Shown here one piece after another: positions 1-45,465 of a stretch of 64,000 bases of DNA (the stretch's first letter is position 1; each line of letters opens with the position of its first letter). The translations under genes were made by a program, and so were the position numbers. The notes under the pieces were generated by a model that was not told where the DNA came from, made no database searches, and saw only the letters and a program-made list of their open reading frames with translations. This DNA is from Merluccius polli. Lineage: Eukaryota > Chordata > Actinopteri > Gadiformes > Merlucciidae. The DNA lies in contig JAOPHQ010004264.1 in the NCBI GenBank assembly GCA_030340625.1, positions 434,501 to 498,500 of the forward strand, read 5' to 3'.

Positions 1-1963
1 CCATAGAGCATGAGCACCATTTGGTGACACTAACCGTTATTTAGTCACAGTAGATTGGAATTTAGCCCTAATGAAAACAATTTACCTACCTATTTACCTT
101 ATGACACATCTATTGTTATTATAGAGATTGGTACCACTTTGCTCATAGGGGGCACTATAATTGTCATTCAAAGTTAAACGCTTGGCCCCGCTGCCCCAAT
201 GGACGAACATTTCAGAAACTTGGGAGATGGGAGATTGAATCATGATTCACTCCAAAATGCTTGCGGACGCTTATCTCATCGCCCCCAAGCGATCCTGAGG
301 AAATGACGTTGATTTTATCTGATAACGTTGAAAATATCCTTATGAGTGACCATTTTAATCAATCACAAGTCTACATCAGAAGGGGCCAGGCCCTTGAAAC
401 TAGGTATGCACATAAGAAGTGTGCCAAGTTTGGTTTCAATAGCTCAATCAATGACGTCAGTGTAAATTTCAAGTGCTAAGCAAAGCGCTAGGCACCACTT
501 CGCCCACATAAACGCCATTTAATCTCAAACCATGACTAGGATTGACTCAGAATCGCTTGGGGACAGGGGAGGCTGCGAGCAGCTTTAATTGTATCTATTT
601 TTATATATCCGTTTTTAAAGTCCTGTATTTCCGTTTCAGTTTTTATTGTAGTTAACAGATTGCATTTTCTATCAGTCTTTGTTCATCTCTCTGTCGCTCT
701 CGCTCTCTCTCTCTGGGGGAGACAAAAAACCCCATATTTTCCTGCCCACCATTCACCGTACAACGTCTTGTTAAACCAAATCACCCACAGTGTACGTTCA
801 TGCTCATTTACACACTTGTTTAAGCTCTCTCTCTCTCTCGCTCTCTGGAATGGAGAGACTGACACTGTGGCTCCATTCCACCAGCGAACAGCAGTGTGTA
901 GGTGCTGATGACCTTGGGGTCCTCTGATTACATAACCATGGGCCGAGTAGGAGTCAAACACCACACATGCTTTCATTCTTTCCTTCAGCACTTAGCCAAC
1001 ACTTGAAACAAATGAGCTATAGTCAGATACGTGTTTCTGTTGTGAAGCAATCAAGTTTGGAGAGGTGCGCGCAGAACCCACCACGTACATATTTGACCGA
1101 TTAGCCGCGTGCTCTTCTAGCTCGACATGGTACCAAATACCGATCGTAATGTAAAATTAGGTACAGATACAGTTGGTCTATAATTCGATGTAGCAGCTAA
1201 CTATTTTCTGAAAATGTTTAAATTAATTCCTTACAGAATTGTTCTGAGAATGAAATGGTAATCCACTCCACTCCAATGGTGTTATAATGAACATAACAAT
1301 CGCAACTCTTTCCATTTTTATCACTTAAGACTGACTTATGGCTAGTGAACTCATGATAAATATAATTTCATGGCAACTTTCCATTTAGTGATACACCACT
1401 TTCATTTTTCAGTGTAGTTTTTAGACCACTCTCGGCTCATTTCAGGGCGTCTCCTCCCAGATGAATTGGGGACGGTCATCTTTACACTTCTCAATGGTGG
1501 AGAAACGTAGTGAGGGGGAAGGGGACGTTTTTTTACTTTAAAAAATGTTCAACTTGTATATATATATATATTTTAAAAAAAAAGAATTGTTAGATAAGCG
1601 CAGAACATCTTTTGGTTATGTTGTTAAACAGTTTAACGTCACATTGAAATGTAGTTGTCGATATAAACGTTATTTAAAATACGCAGGGATGTAATTATCT
1701 CAGGGATAACCACGCCTAGAGCTTCATCCTGTGCCGTGTGTGCGTATTCCTTGTTGCCATGACAACGTCGGTCGGCAACCCCAAAACCAATGTAACTCGA
1801 TGGTGGCGCCTAGCGGCCGAATAGCAGTACTGCGGTCGGTCGCCGTTTGGCCCGTGGTCCTAACGGACAGTCGTACATGATCCCATTGTGTGGACGAACA
1901 CAATATTTGGCTGATGACTATGCTTGATGTTAAACCTGCCTTTAATCACGTCTTTCTTTACAG
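1..1963 (+). other. gtf2f2: gtf2f2 last intron (partial)
   Basis: This is non-coding sequence upstream of the terminal gtf2f2 exon; no open frame here looks protein-like. It holds CT-rich tracts near 690-845, a short TA run near 1557-1571 and a GC-richer stretch at 1720-1890 with an X-box-like palindrome at 1753-1766. The intron ends in a pyrimidine-rich tract and CAG at 1961-1963. Confidence 0.7.
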
Positions 1964-2095
1964 ACTTACCTGAAGGAGATCATGAGAGAGATTGGTTTAT
2001 ACAACACCAAGGGAGCGCACAAGAGTACATGGGAACTTAAACCCGAGTACCGCCATTACCAGTCTGCAGAGGAAGTCGAGATGAATGTAGACTAG
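1964..2095 (+). CDS. gtf2f2: General transcription factor IIF subunit 2 (TFIIF beta, RAP30), last exon
   Basis: This terminal exon gives 43 residues and a TAG stop. It begins after a clear acceptor (pyrimidine tract plus CAG) and reads TYLKEIMREIGLYNTKG, followed by a TWELKPEYRHYQ motif. That motif is the signature of the RAP30 C-terminal winged-helix domain, which binds DNA as TFIIF recruits RNA polymerase II to promoters. The tail after HYQ (SAEEVEMNVD) differs from the short acidic tail I remember for mammals, which is normal for this end. Earlier exons lie left of the window. The gene converges tail to tail with the tpt1-family gene, the same orientation as GTF2F2 and TPT1 in human. Confidence 0.93.
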   Translation, partial: TYLKEIMREIGLYNTKGAHKSTWELKPEYRHYQSAEEVEMNVD

Positions 2096-2243
2096 ACCAA
2101 ATCTTTTGGCCCTTCAAACTGGGTACTTTTCCTGGACCAGTGTCTACGGCAGAAATAACATGGCTGCCCACTTTGTTTTGATTTTCTTTAATATAATTGC
2201 TAGATGTATGACTTTAAAGACAGCCAATGTACTAGACAGTTGA

Positions 2244-2249
2244 AATAAA
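2244..2249 (+). promoter_or_regulatory. gtf2f2: gtf2f2 polyadenylation signal
   Basis: A canonical AATAAA lies about 150 bases after the gtf2f2 stop and is the first such hexamer downstream. Cleavage is expected around 2260-2275, giving a short 3' UTR. Confidence 0.7.
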
Positions 2250-2274
2250 ATAATTTGACAGACCATTCATTTCT

Positions 2275-2950
2275 ACATAAAAAACTTGGACGCCCAATGT
2301 GTACCAGGCATCGCCACATGGCAGTAGATTTGTGAAGCCCAGTACTTCGATAAGCTAAATCACCCTTACCCTACATTGTAGGGTATTTGATATTTTGGCA
2401 CTATAAATCACTTAACTTTGACTGAAGTCTGGTCAGGGCGCTGAATTGTGTAAACTGGGCATGTCACTTTCATGTCCACCTTTTTGACCAATTGTGTTGC
2501 AGGGGTTCTGTAAGCAACCCCCATTTGTGGTAACCAAGCATCTGTAAGTCAGATACCAACTTATCTTGGCAATTGACAAACTGCCAGTCCTAAATGTCGA
2601 TTGCAAGAAAAAGCACAAATTTGCAAGTTGAAGGGACATTACAACCAACAATGACACTTAAGCAGTCTGTCCATTATGGCACCCATTTCACTATTCTTTC
2701 AATAGGGTTTAGTTAGGGGCAGTCTTATGTGGCCCTTAAAGCACAACTGATTAAGTCAAATAATTTTGACTTGATAATCAATACTGAACATGTGATGTTT
2801 AAATGTATATACCATGGCTGAATCCCAAAGGGCTACTGAGGCAATACCCAATTTCGATTTGTCAACCAGTACCTGTTTCACCATCAACAGGTTTTTGGAG
2901 AAATGGTCCCATATGAAGAGTTTGCCTTATAGTAATTACAAAACATTAGA
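2275..2950. other. Convergent intergenic spacer, gtf2f2 / tpt1
   Basis: There is no gene here. Sequence between the inferred gtf2f2 poly(A) site and the tpt1 3' UTR holds only short chance open frames. A minus-strand AATAAA (plus-strand TTTATT near 2964) is a plausible tpt1 poly(A) signal, which would give a 3' UTR of about 390 bases. Confidence 0.5.
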
Positions 2951-3350
2951 TGGTTCATGGTTTTTATTTAAAACCAGACTCCTAGTCAGTCAGGTTGATG
3001 GTAAATTGCATGCCGTCAGACCAAGCAAACAGTGATGAGGGTAAGCCAATCAGCAAACATGACAGCATGGAAGATTGTAATTATCAAGAAGCCGAGTTGA
3101 TGCAAGATAAAAAGCAGCACCCAATTTCATTGCTTCGGTGTCTTCAATTATGTGATGAAAAAGTACAATTGACATAACTTGTATTAGATGAAAATTCACT
3201 CGCATTACCGATACTGTGGGCCATAATGTCAATATTCAGTGGACTGCACAAATAATTTCATTGATTGGTGATGCAGAAGACCCGGGTTCTTTGCCATTTC
3301 CGTGAGTCCATTCAAAAGCCATAAGAGAAGCAGACGGGGTCTTGGCGTAG

Positions 3351-4928
3351 TTACTGGAAAGAAACAGAAAAGGTTGTGAAACATAATGCTTGTGGCACAA
3401 TCATGGCGGTAGATCTGGTCCTCAAGCTGAAATGTGAGTAGATATGCAACATGAAAAATAACCTCCATGAATACAAGCAGACTGCTAATCAAGTACTTAC
3501 AACTTTCTCAATTACCAGACCATAATTGAAGAAGATCATGAATGGGGTGACTTCATCCTCACGGAAATCCAGCAAGCCCACCATGCCTTCTGGGTTCATC
3601 TTGGCGCCTGTGTAAAACTGATCAAAGAGAGAGTTAAAGGGCTGCCAACCTTTGCAACTCAGAATAATACCTGCCACAACAAGTGTGTCTTTACCCTGTA
3701 CTTCTTAAAATCCTGCAAAATCCTCCTGACACACGCCCCGCCCTGTGACGTTAAAAGAGCTACTCGGTCTGAGTCAGTCTCCTTCAGTTTGCTTTGGAGT
3801 CTAAAAAACAAATTTCTCACAGTTTCAAATCGTACATATGCATTTGACCAGTCAGCTTTGTATAGTTGCCATTTTAGACTTACGCCTTGAGGTAGTCCTT
3901 GACATATACTTTGAAGCTCTGCTTGTCGAATGATGTCTCCTGCAGATTGGAGTTCAGTATAATGTCCACACCCGATACGGTGTCACTTTGGAATTCATCC
4001 GCCACCTCTTCAGCAGACGCATTTCCACCGATGAGGCTGTCGGAGATGCTGTCCCCGGACCTGGTGATGATCTGACCACAGAGACACAACGCATCGGGTC
4101 ATTCTCTAGGCTTGTGTGTGTAGCCTCATGAGACGACCCTGATTTTGGCATTTCTGTTTCTCGCGTAAGATTTGGGACACACACACACACACACACAGTG
4201 TGGGACCTCAAACGTATACATAGGCGAATAAACATAAAAAACACCATGAAGTGATCTGAAGAGAGTAGTAACGGTCTTGGTAACGACCGTATTAAGTGTG
4301 AACTCAGCGGCCGGTAAATCAGCTGTGTCGGGCCGGCTAGCCAACAGTAAAACATACTCGCACCTTTCCTTCAACTTCCAGGAAAAACCCAGCGTCCGTC
4401 TCCTTTATCGAGTAGATGTCGGTGAACATCTCCTCATCTGCAGCCACACAAAACACAAAAAACAACCACACTTTAGTTTTTAACAATAAACACGATAATA
4501 GAAGCTAACGCTAAAAGCGGCTAATGCTAAAGCTATAACGGCTATTGTTAAGGCGGCACAGCCACGAGGATCACACTAAAACACAAGCAGATCCGTTAGC
4601 CGGCGAGTCCCGCTACTAGTCTTCCAGGGACTAGGGGGGCCACTCCCGGGAAGGGTGACACCGGAGACCGGGATAAAGAGGGGGGTGGGGGGGGGGGGAA
4701 TGGGGGACACGTTTAGCTGACGCATCCAAAAGAAAAAAAACCAGCAATGTAGCGACGGACATTTTGCTTAGCAGGCCGCCCCAGACTGGGTGCGGGGCGG
4801 ACTAAGTCCCGGGGCGGGAGGGGTGCTGGCGGTTCTGCGGCTCAACACAAATCCGGGGGGAAAAAAAAGGGGTGTCGAAAGGAGGGGTGCCGTGTCGTAC
4901 CTGTGAGTAGGTCCTTGTAGATCCGCAT
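3351..4928 (-). CDS. tpt1: Translationally controlled tumor protein family member (TCTP), divergent
   Basis: Six exons join in phase: 4901-4928, 4364-4437, 3884-4071, 3695-3800, 3501-3617, and a last exon starting at 3353 whose first codon is the TAA stop. The product is 171 residues, matching the family's usual 172. It starts MRIYKDLL, carries the TCTP1 signature IGGNASAEEV, then SGVDIILNSNLQETSF, and ends with MNPEGMVGLLDFREDEVTPF and EKV. TCTP is an abundant growth-linked, calcium- and tubulin-binding Mss4-fold protein. Compared with the highly conserved vertebrate form, the segment encoded by exon 4 (near VALLTSQGGACVRRIL) is diverged, the second signature has GA where GE is usual, and the terminal Cys is Val. 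It may be a second, relaxed paralog. The stop-only last exon is typical of the gene. Intron 4 is only 77 bases. Confidence 0.92.
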
Positions 4929-5125
4929 GTCGACGGATTGGCGTTAAAATGACTGCGCTTCCAGAACGACGAGGCTCCCACCACGACGGGACCTGACTAG
5001 AAAAAGACCGTCCTGGCCTCGAGGCGGAACCTTTACGCGGCGCGCTGGTGACGCGCCTTGCGGAAGAAAAAAACGTGGCTCACGTAATATGGCGCCGCCA
5101 CGTGGCCGGAGTGTGTGATGAGGAT
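4929..5125 (-). promoter_or_regulatory. tpt1: tpt1 5' UTR and GC-rich promoter
   Basis: Upstream of the start codon the minus strand is GC- and CpG-rich. A pyrimidine run, CTTTTTCTAG, occurs about 70 bases before the ATG. TCTP mRNAs are known 5'-TOP messages, so this run is a candidate TOP start site. Further upstream is ATATGGCGCCGCC, a YY1-like motif, between two CACGTG/CACGTA boxes. The exact start site is inferred. Confidence 0.45.
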
Positions 5126-5180
5126 GTGTTAACATGTCGGCTGTTCATTTCGAAAATGGATCAATTAGCGACCAGGTTTT

Positions 5181-5185
<5 letters not shown>

Positions 5186-5256
<71 letters not shown>
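5186..5256. repeat. (AT)n microsatellite
   Basis: About 35 uninterrupted AT dinucleotides sit between the tpt1 promoter and the ranbp2 3' end. A tract this long is expected to be polymorphic and to extrude as a cruciform. Confidence 0.95.
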
Positions 5257-5258
<2 letters not shown>

Positions 5259-5727
5259 CGCACAAAATAAAAAAAAATCAAATACGGTCAGTATTTATTT
5301 GTATCTGTATTGAATTAAATGTGTCGTCCCCGCCATCGATTTCTGGGACATTTATGTTCATATTCATTTAAATATTTTTTCGACTGAATAAATGTATAAT
5401 AGTGAAATTAAAATAAAACATCAAACCAGCATCTGTATGTGTTTATATTGAAGCTAAAGCTTGCTACTTGACCATTGCACGCCATCGTCCATTCTAACTT
5501 GTGATCAATGTAGCGATCTATACACATTGCTGCATTTAAGTGACCAGTAATATTATTCAATTTTCACTGCCAGCATTATAGTTTAGGTCAACTCATTTTT
5601 CACGAGAATTAATTTTGCTACACCAGTGACTTTAAAAGTTTTTATTGTATCGGCTCAAGGACAGTTAAGTCTGACTAAATCAACCCCACAATTGTGTATA
5701 AAAAGCCACAAAAACAATTATAGCAAC

Positions 5728-5733
5728 TTTATT
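5728..5733 (-). promoter_or_regulatory. ranbp2: ranbp2 candidate polyadenylation signal
   Basis: Plus-strand TTTATT reads AATAAA on the gene strand, about 590 bases past the ranbp2 stop. If it is used, ranbp2 ends about 600 bases before the tpt1 start region, so the two genes are tightly packed in tandem. Confidence 0.45.
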
Positions 5734-6325
5734 TAACCTTTTTCAGCATATATTTGTATGACAAGCACTGCTTTTACTTTTGATTGTGATATTTTAAGGG
5801 TAAATCTGGTTCTGTCTGTCCTGTTACAATGCAGGAATTTTGTAGCTTTCAGTATAAACATTTTTCTTACACAAACCGACAGGCAAAACAAGTAATGAAG
5901 AAAGTCAGCATTAAAAAAAGGAATACATCAGACAAATATTGTGCATGGTCAATTATCAATGCTACCTCTCAAAGCAGGAAAATAACTATATATATTTTTA
6001 CAACTTCCCTTGAAAGGTGACATGTAATTTAAAATCTAAGTGCAACACAACCACAACAATGGACTCGAACAAAAGGTAATCTCTCGCATACCTTCACCGA
6101 ATATTATCAGTACTGTGGATTGTGCTACTCAAGTCCAGCTAAAAAAGGAGGGCAAAAATCAATCTGCATTAAAGTTCTGAAGAATAGAAAGAACAATCAA
6201 TCACATGCTCTCATCATAGCACTCTACTCCCACTTCCCGGGGAGTTAGTTGACTAAATATTTATGACATTACGAGTTCCCTGTGCACATCAGTGTTTTTT
6301 CTTAAATCATATTAGCCATCAATGT

Positions 6326-40029
<33,704 letters not shown>

Positions 40030-40198
40030 GGCGTCAGCAACACAAAAATAGCGCGTTACTACTGTGCGGTCAGAAAGATATTAACTGAAACGACAATTAC
40101 AAAATAGTGAGAGTAATGTCTCAAGTCATGACCGGTTCTGTAGCTCTTCCGCCATCACGGTGACAGTGCGCAGTCTCCTAACAGCAAATGGCAGCGGC

Positions 40199-40302
40199 GG
40201 TTGCTGCGTCACGTGGTGCGCGGCGCGCCTTCTGATTGGCTGGTCGTGGTGGTTGCTGCGTCACGTGGTGCGCGGCGCCCCTTCCGATTGGCTGGTCGCG
40301 GC
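40199..40302 (-). promoter_or_regulatory. ranbp2: ranbp2 promoter: duplicated 52-bp E-box/CCAAT module
   Basis: Two adjacent 52-base units (40199-40250 and 40251-40302) match at 48 positions. Each holds GTCACGTGG (USF/TFE3-type E-box, overlapping a CRE-like core), a GC-rich centre and ATTGG, which reads CCAAT on the ranbp2 strand. They lie 170-275 bases upstream of the start codon, in a CpG-rich region. Confidence 0.65.
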
Positions 40303-41622
40303 GGACGGAACATACGAAATTTAAAAGTGGAGTCGTCGTTGACGCACTTTTATTTTGGAGGGGTGTGCGACCCGCACAGCATGGGGGCCCACAGTACGCA
40401 ATGCCAACACTACTGTCACTAAAGTCAAGGGAAGTGGACCAATTCAACTCTGAAATTGTAAACATTAGACACAAAGTGGCAGCTCAAGGTTAATATTTAT
40501 TGAGATCATTGATATTCTTATTTATTAAGACAAATATAATACATGGCATGAGGAAAATCAAATTTTGATTTCAGTCTAAAAACATGCACCTTCGAGAGTT
40601 ACAAAGCAGAAGCTCAATACAAACAGAATAAAGAAAATATTTATTTCCCAACAAAAGTCTCTTAGTTTAGCAGTGAGTTGCCAATAGCCACACCGCCTAT
40701 TGTTTGAACAATTCATGGGCTTGACAAACAATGTGCATATAAATATAAAGTCATCAAATATGGATTATAGTTCAACAAATGCGTATTTCGCAATTGTTCA
40801 AAACAAAATAGTGTGGACTAAAGCATGTGGGTAACTTGATACATTGTAGGATGCGTCAACAGTCTTCTGATTACCACTTACATTCACAATGCTGTTCTGT
40901 ATACAACATAGGAATGTGTAGCCTACATTAAATTACTTGATATGCAAAAGTTGTGCATTTATGATGGCATAATGCTGCTTCAGTCAAATGGTTAGTGTTT
41001 CCTGCTGGGGAGGTCATCCTGAAGGAATCCCATCCCTCCTTAAGTAGATCTTTACTTGTACAAGGAAACATTTCCCTATTTAATCTCTACAAAAGCAAGT
41101 AGGTTATCATATTGGTTTTTCGATTTAAGGTTTTGTTGCGCACGTGGTGAGCATGTCACCAGCTTTACATATTTTAGTTGATCACTGATTTTATTGCGAG
41201 TGAATAATCAATAGTGATCTGTTCATTTATCGATGAGTAATTTCGAGGATATGGACAATTAAATTAGTTACTTACTCTACTGTGGTTAGATACAACTGGA
41301 TTGCTTATTGCACGATTGGGCCAAAAGTGTCCGAAGTGCCAGTTTTACCAATTTTGTTCAGCTTAGTCCAAATATGATATGTCCCAAATTTGAATAATAA
41401 AAGGCATAATTAATGGAAAAGACTTTAGATCTGCCATGTTTGGGATGTGTAGCACTGGTTTCTCACATAGCCTACAAATACTTTAGGGCAAAACAATATT
41501 ATTATTTACTAGATGGTTGCTCCATCTTGTGCTTAGAAGTTTCCAAAATTACATCTTTACGATATAAAAAACACATATTCATGATTGTACATCGCGAAGA
41601 AGTGGCTGTTATTCATTTCTGA
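40303..41622 (-). other. lims1 3' UTR and ranbp2-lims1 intergenic space
   Basis: There are no credible open frames. A gene-strand AATAAA (plus TTTATT at 40640-40645) is a plausible lims1 poly(A) signal, which would give a 3' UTR of about 1 kb. That leaves only about 0.3-0.6 kb to the ranbp2 promoter. Confidence 0.55.
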
Positions 41623-41737
41623 TTACTTCTGTAGCGTAGTTTTGGAAAGCTTTTTGAGCCTTTTCTTCAACTCCAGGGGGAACTTCTCGTAACACTTTTT
41701 ACACACGGGTTTCATGTCAAATTCTACAAACTTGTTC
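41623..41737 (-). CDS. lims1: lims1 distal last exon (classic PINCH1 C-terminus)
   Basis: Begins in phase after TTTAG and reads NKFVEFDMKPVCKKCYEKFP, LELKKRLKKLSKTTLQK, stop. This is the canonical end of LIM5 and the C-terminal basic helix of PINCH1. Confidence 0.94.
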
Positions 41738-44700
41738 CTAAAGAAAGAAAGGAAGAAAAAAAGGCTATGTTAGTTTCTTCTCCCAAACAGACCATATGAT
41801 GTGAAAGTGATGTCTCATGCAGGCAAAACCTTTTTATTATTATTATATTTATATGTATTTATTATTTATTATTTCATTTTTTATGAAATAAAATACAATT
41901 AACATCTCCAACAAAACATGTTGTATATACAAACAGAATGTAAGTGCCTATCCATACTATCCTATTTCTCCAACTAGACAATATTTTCTACAGAGATTAT
42001 GTGCAGAAAGTGGGCTCTCCTAAGTTTCCACGCATAGATAATCAAACAGAAGTGACGAAGGCTTTATTGTGCACCAAGCAGCCAGAAAATCTATGAGCCA
42101 ACGTGTGAACTGTGTGAATATAAGATATAAGATAAGATACTTTATTAATCCCAGAAGGGAAATTATAGATAGATTCTGCTGTCATGTTGTTTTAAATACT
42201 AAATAATTAAGTATTTCACTAAACTATTACTGTAACTTAAGTATCTAATTAAGTAACAGTAACAGTATTCCCACAACGTCTAAATGAAAGTGAGGAGGCC
42301 ATTGCTTTCAGTATAAAGGGCAGCATAGGGGCATGAGAACAATCAAGATGAAATGAGAAGAAGAAAGAAAGATGGAGACTAACCAAAGCAGGAAGCGCAG
42401 AATCAAGAAGAGGTGGAGAATACATAATTAGAGGCAAATGGGGATGAATAATTTTTTCTTCTTCTCTTTGGAGTTATGCTCGTTCCTGGACAACCGGTAT
42501 CTCATGTCTTCTGGCATGCGGTCATAGCAGCGCTTACATACTGGTTTCAGATCCACCTCTACAAATTTATCCCTGCCAGTACCCAGTAGTTGGCACAAAA
42601 AGGGAGTTGAAAGAGGACAAGAGGTTAAGAGAAGCAAAAAGCGCAGGGAGTTCATGAAGTGAGGAGAATACAGCTGAAGAAATGAAAGAAGTGAAGTGCA
42701 CAGAGGGGAGAAGGATAAGCAACCAATGAGAAAGCACATTGAGGATGATGTGGCAGAACACAACCGCTTTTTAATGTTAAGGGACTTACTTGAGTGTGAG
42801 CTTGGTGTTGCAGGTGGAACAGGCAAAACAGTTGATACACCAGGCCTTGTTTAGGGCAGACACCACTGAATCATGGAAGACACATACACTTGTCATGAAT
42901 TGATGTATATGTATGTACACTTGTGTGTGTAGGCCTATATACAAACACCCAAGTGTATATGTGTATATATAAATACAAAAAATACTGACACATTTCAGGG
43001 TACCTACCATCTCCTTCAATGACACGATTGCAGTGGTAGCAAACATCCCCAAACAGCTGATGAAAGGGGTACGTAGTAGTGTTAAGATAATGGAGAATTG
43101 GCAAAACTTACAGTACCTTCATAGTGAAAGTACTCAAAAGCAAAACACTTGTCTATTCCTTACATTAAAATGACTCATAGCACCATACATTCTCAAATGT
43201 ATCCCACAATAGTGGAGGTCCTTATTCAGAAGGTTACCTGGTTGTAGTGGGTCTCGCAGTACGCCAGGCCTTTGCGTTCATAATGGCGATGCCCCAGGAA
43301 AGGTTTCTCACACTTAGCACACACAAAATGCTGGAGAGAATAAATAAATAAAATGAGCCATGGGCACAAAGGGTTAGCACCATCAACAAATAGGTGACTA
43401 CTCCTCCACTCCCCACAGGTCGCACTCCCCAGCATGACAGCCTCCGACTGCCCAGAAGCTTTGCTGGACATTTTCGCCTCCACAGGGTTTGTCCCTTTGA
43501 ATGATTTGAATATTCATGAATATGTGGTAGGAAACCTAGGAGTGTTTTGGACCTAAATAAAGACAGCTGGGAGGAGGGTCCATGCATCACATCTCAGACC
43601 TCTTGATGCATAAACGAGGGACTAGGGGGAAACTAAGGACAAGCGAGTAACAGAGGAGAACAAGGAATGCTGCTGACAACAAGATAACATGCAAAGGAGC
43701 CCAAGACACTATGCCACTAACACTAAATCATGAGCTGTCGAGCCCTATTAGATACTCCTTCTTACAAATTAAGGGGAAGCCATGAGCTGGTAGAATATAG
43801 ACAAAAAATATCAGTAAGAGGGGAGAAGGAGGTTTGTGTTGTAATGTCTGATGGCTGCGGGTACACAGTCAGTGGATTGAAACCTCACTCACTACCAGGA
43901 GATTTGAATCACCACATGGAGGCTGATAATGCGTAATTGGATTTTCTTTCTTAATTCCTTTTTAGACGCCATACTATCTCCTGTTTGCTCACCAGAGGGA
44001 GCCAGTGTCCTCCCCTCATGCCATGTTCTCTATATAAAGTATAATAAGTATAAATTACATGAATAATTAATACATAATAATGAATAACATCATTAATATG
44101 GTGGCTTTGTTATTAGACATACCTCCACATGCCACTGTTTGCCCATTGCATTGACCACACGGCCCTCAATCGGTCTCCGGCAGGCTCCACAGATGGGAAT
44201 ACCCATCTTGTCATGGCAGGGAAGGCAGTACAGTTCTCCCTTCAACTCCCTGGCATCCGATGTCAGCTCCTTCCTAAAACGTAGAAGAACTAGTTAGGAA
44301 AAAATGTGAATTTAAAGTTGTGCAAAGCTATGCTTAATTCTACTGTAATCAAATCACGACACACACGTGTGTTGTGTCTGGATACATTTGGTTGTGGTCA
44401 ATGAAGCCAATATATAATGTTGTCAAATACCACTTTCAAATCTTATTTGATTTAGAACTACAAAAGATGGTCTTTGTTTGTCAGACGGTGGGCAGTAGGT
44501 GTGTGTGTGTATATGTGTGTGTGTCGATGTGTATGTGTGTGTATATGTGTGTGTGTTGCGCGTTGCACCCGCAATTGTTGCAGCTGAAGTGGTCAGGGTG
44601 GTAGGGGTCGTTTTTGAAGAAAAGCGGCTGCTCCTCAATGATGGCGTGACACTTCTGACACATGTACTTGCCCAGCCCGCGGGCCTTCTCTCGGTTATGG

Positions 44701-45433
44701 CACGGACGACACAAGTGCCTGATGGCAGCAGTGAGAAATAACAATTAGGAAAAAGTAAATTAAAATAATTGGAGATAAATAATAGCAACGAGAGTGTCAA
44801 CACATCCAGCGTACTGACCGGCCGGCATTCTTGACAAAGCCTACATCTGCAAGCACCGCTTGACAGATGTCACAGCAGAAGCAGTGTGGATGCCAGCTGT
44901 TGTTCATGGCCTTGATGACACGTCCAATGATGAACTCACCTGAGAGAGGAATGTTTATATTCATTATTTAGGCATTGATTATGGATTATGGTTTCCTGTG
45001 CAGTAGCAAACCAGGCAAGGGTTACTCAAGACAGGGGTCATGATGCAGCGTCTTTTATTTTTAGTGAACAGAGGTCGTAGTGGAAATCTTTTACTCACCA
45101 CATTGGTGGCAGCATGGAGCAAATAACATCTGGAAGTCATGCTCACAGTATTTTCTGCCTTCAAACTGCCAAACAAAAACACAGGTTCCAGGTTGTATTG
45201 GCATTAGGCAGTATATAGATTTAGTTAACAAAGACCTTCCTTGATTATACTGTATGTGTTTTGTCTGCTTGTGTGTCGATAATGTACTGGATATAACATC
45301 CTAACATGCAGGCCCATTAATGAATAAATTAATAAATTAATTAAATAATGGAACCTTTCTCACAATGGTTAACAGACATACAGACAGACAGACAGACAGA
45401 CAGATAGACAGACAGACAGACAGACAGATAGAC

Positions 45434-45465
<32 letters not shown>

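Noticed and set aside
3354..4900. Possible H/ACA snoRNA hosted in tpt1 introns, as known for the human gene
   Set aside because: I looked for hinge (ANANNA) and ACA boxes with paired stems and found nothing convincing; a covariance search would be needed.
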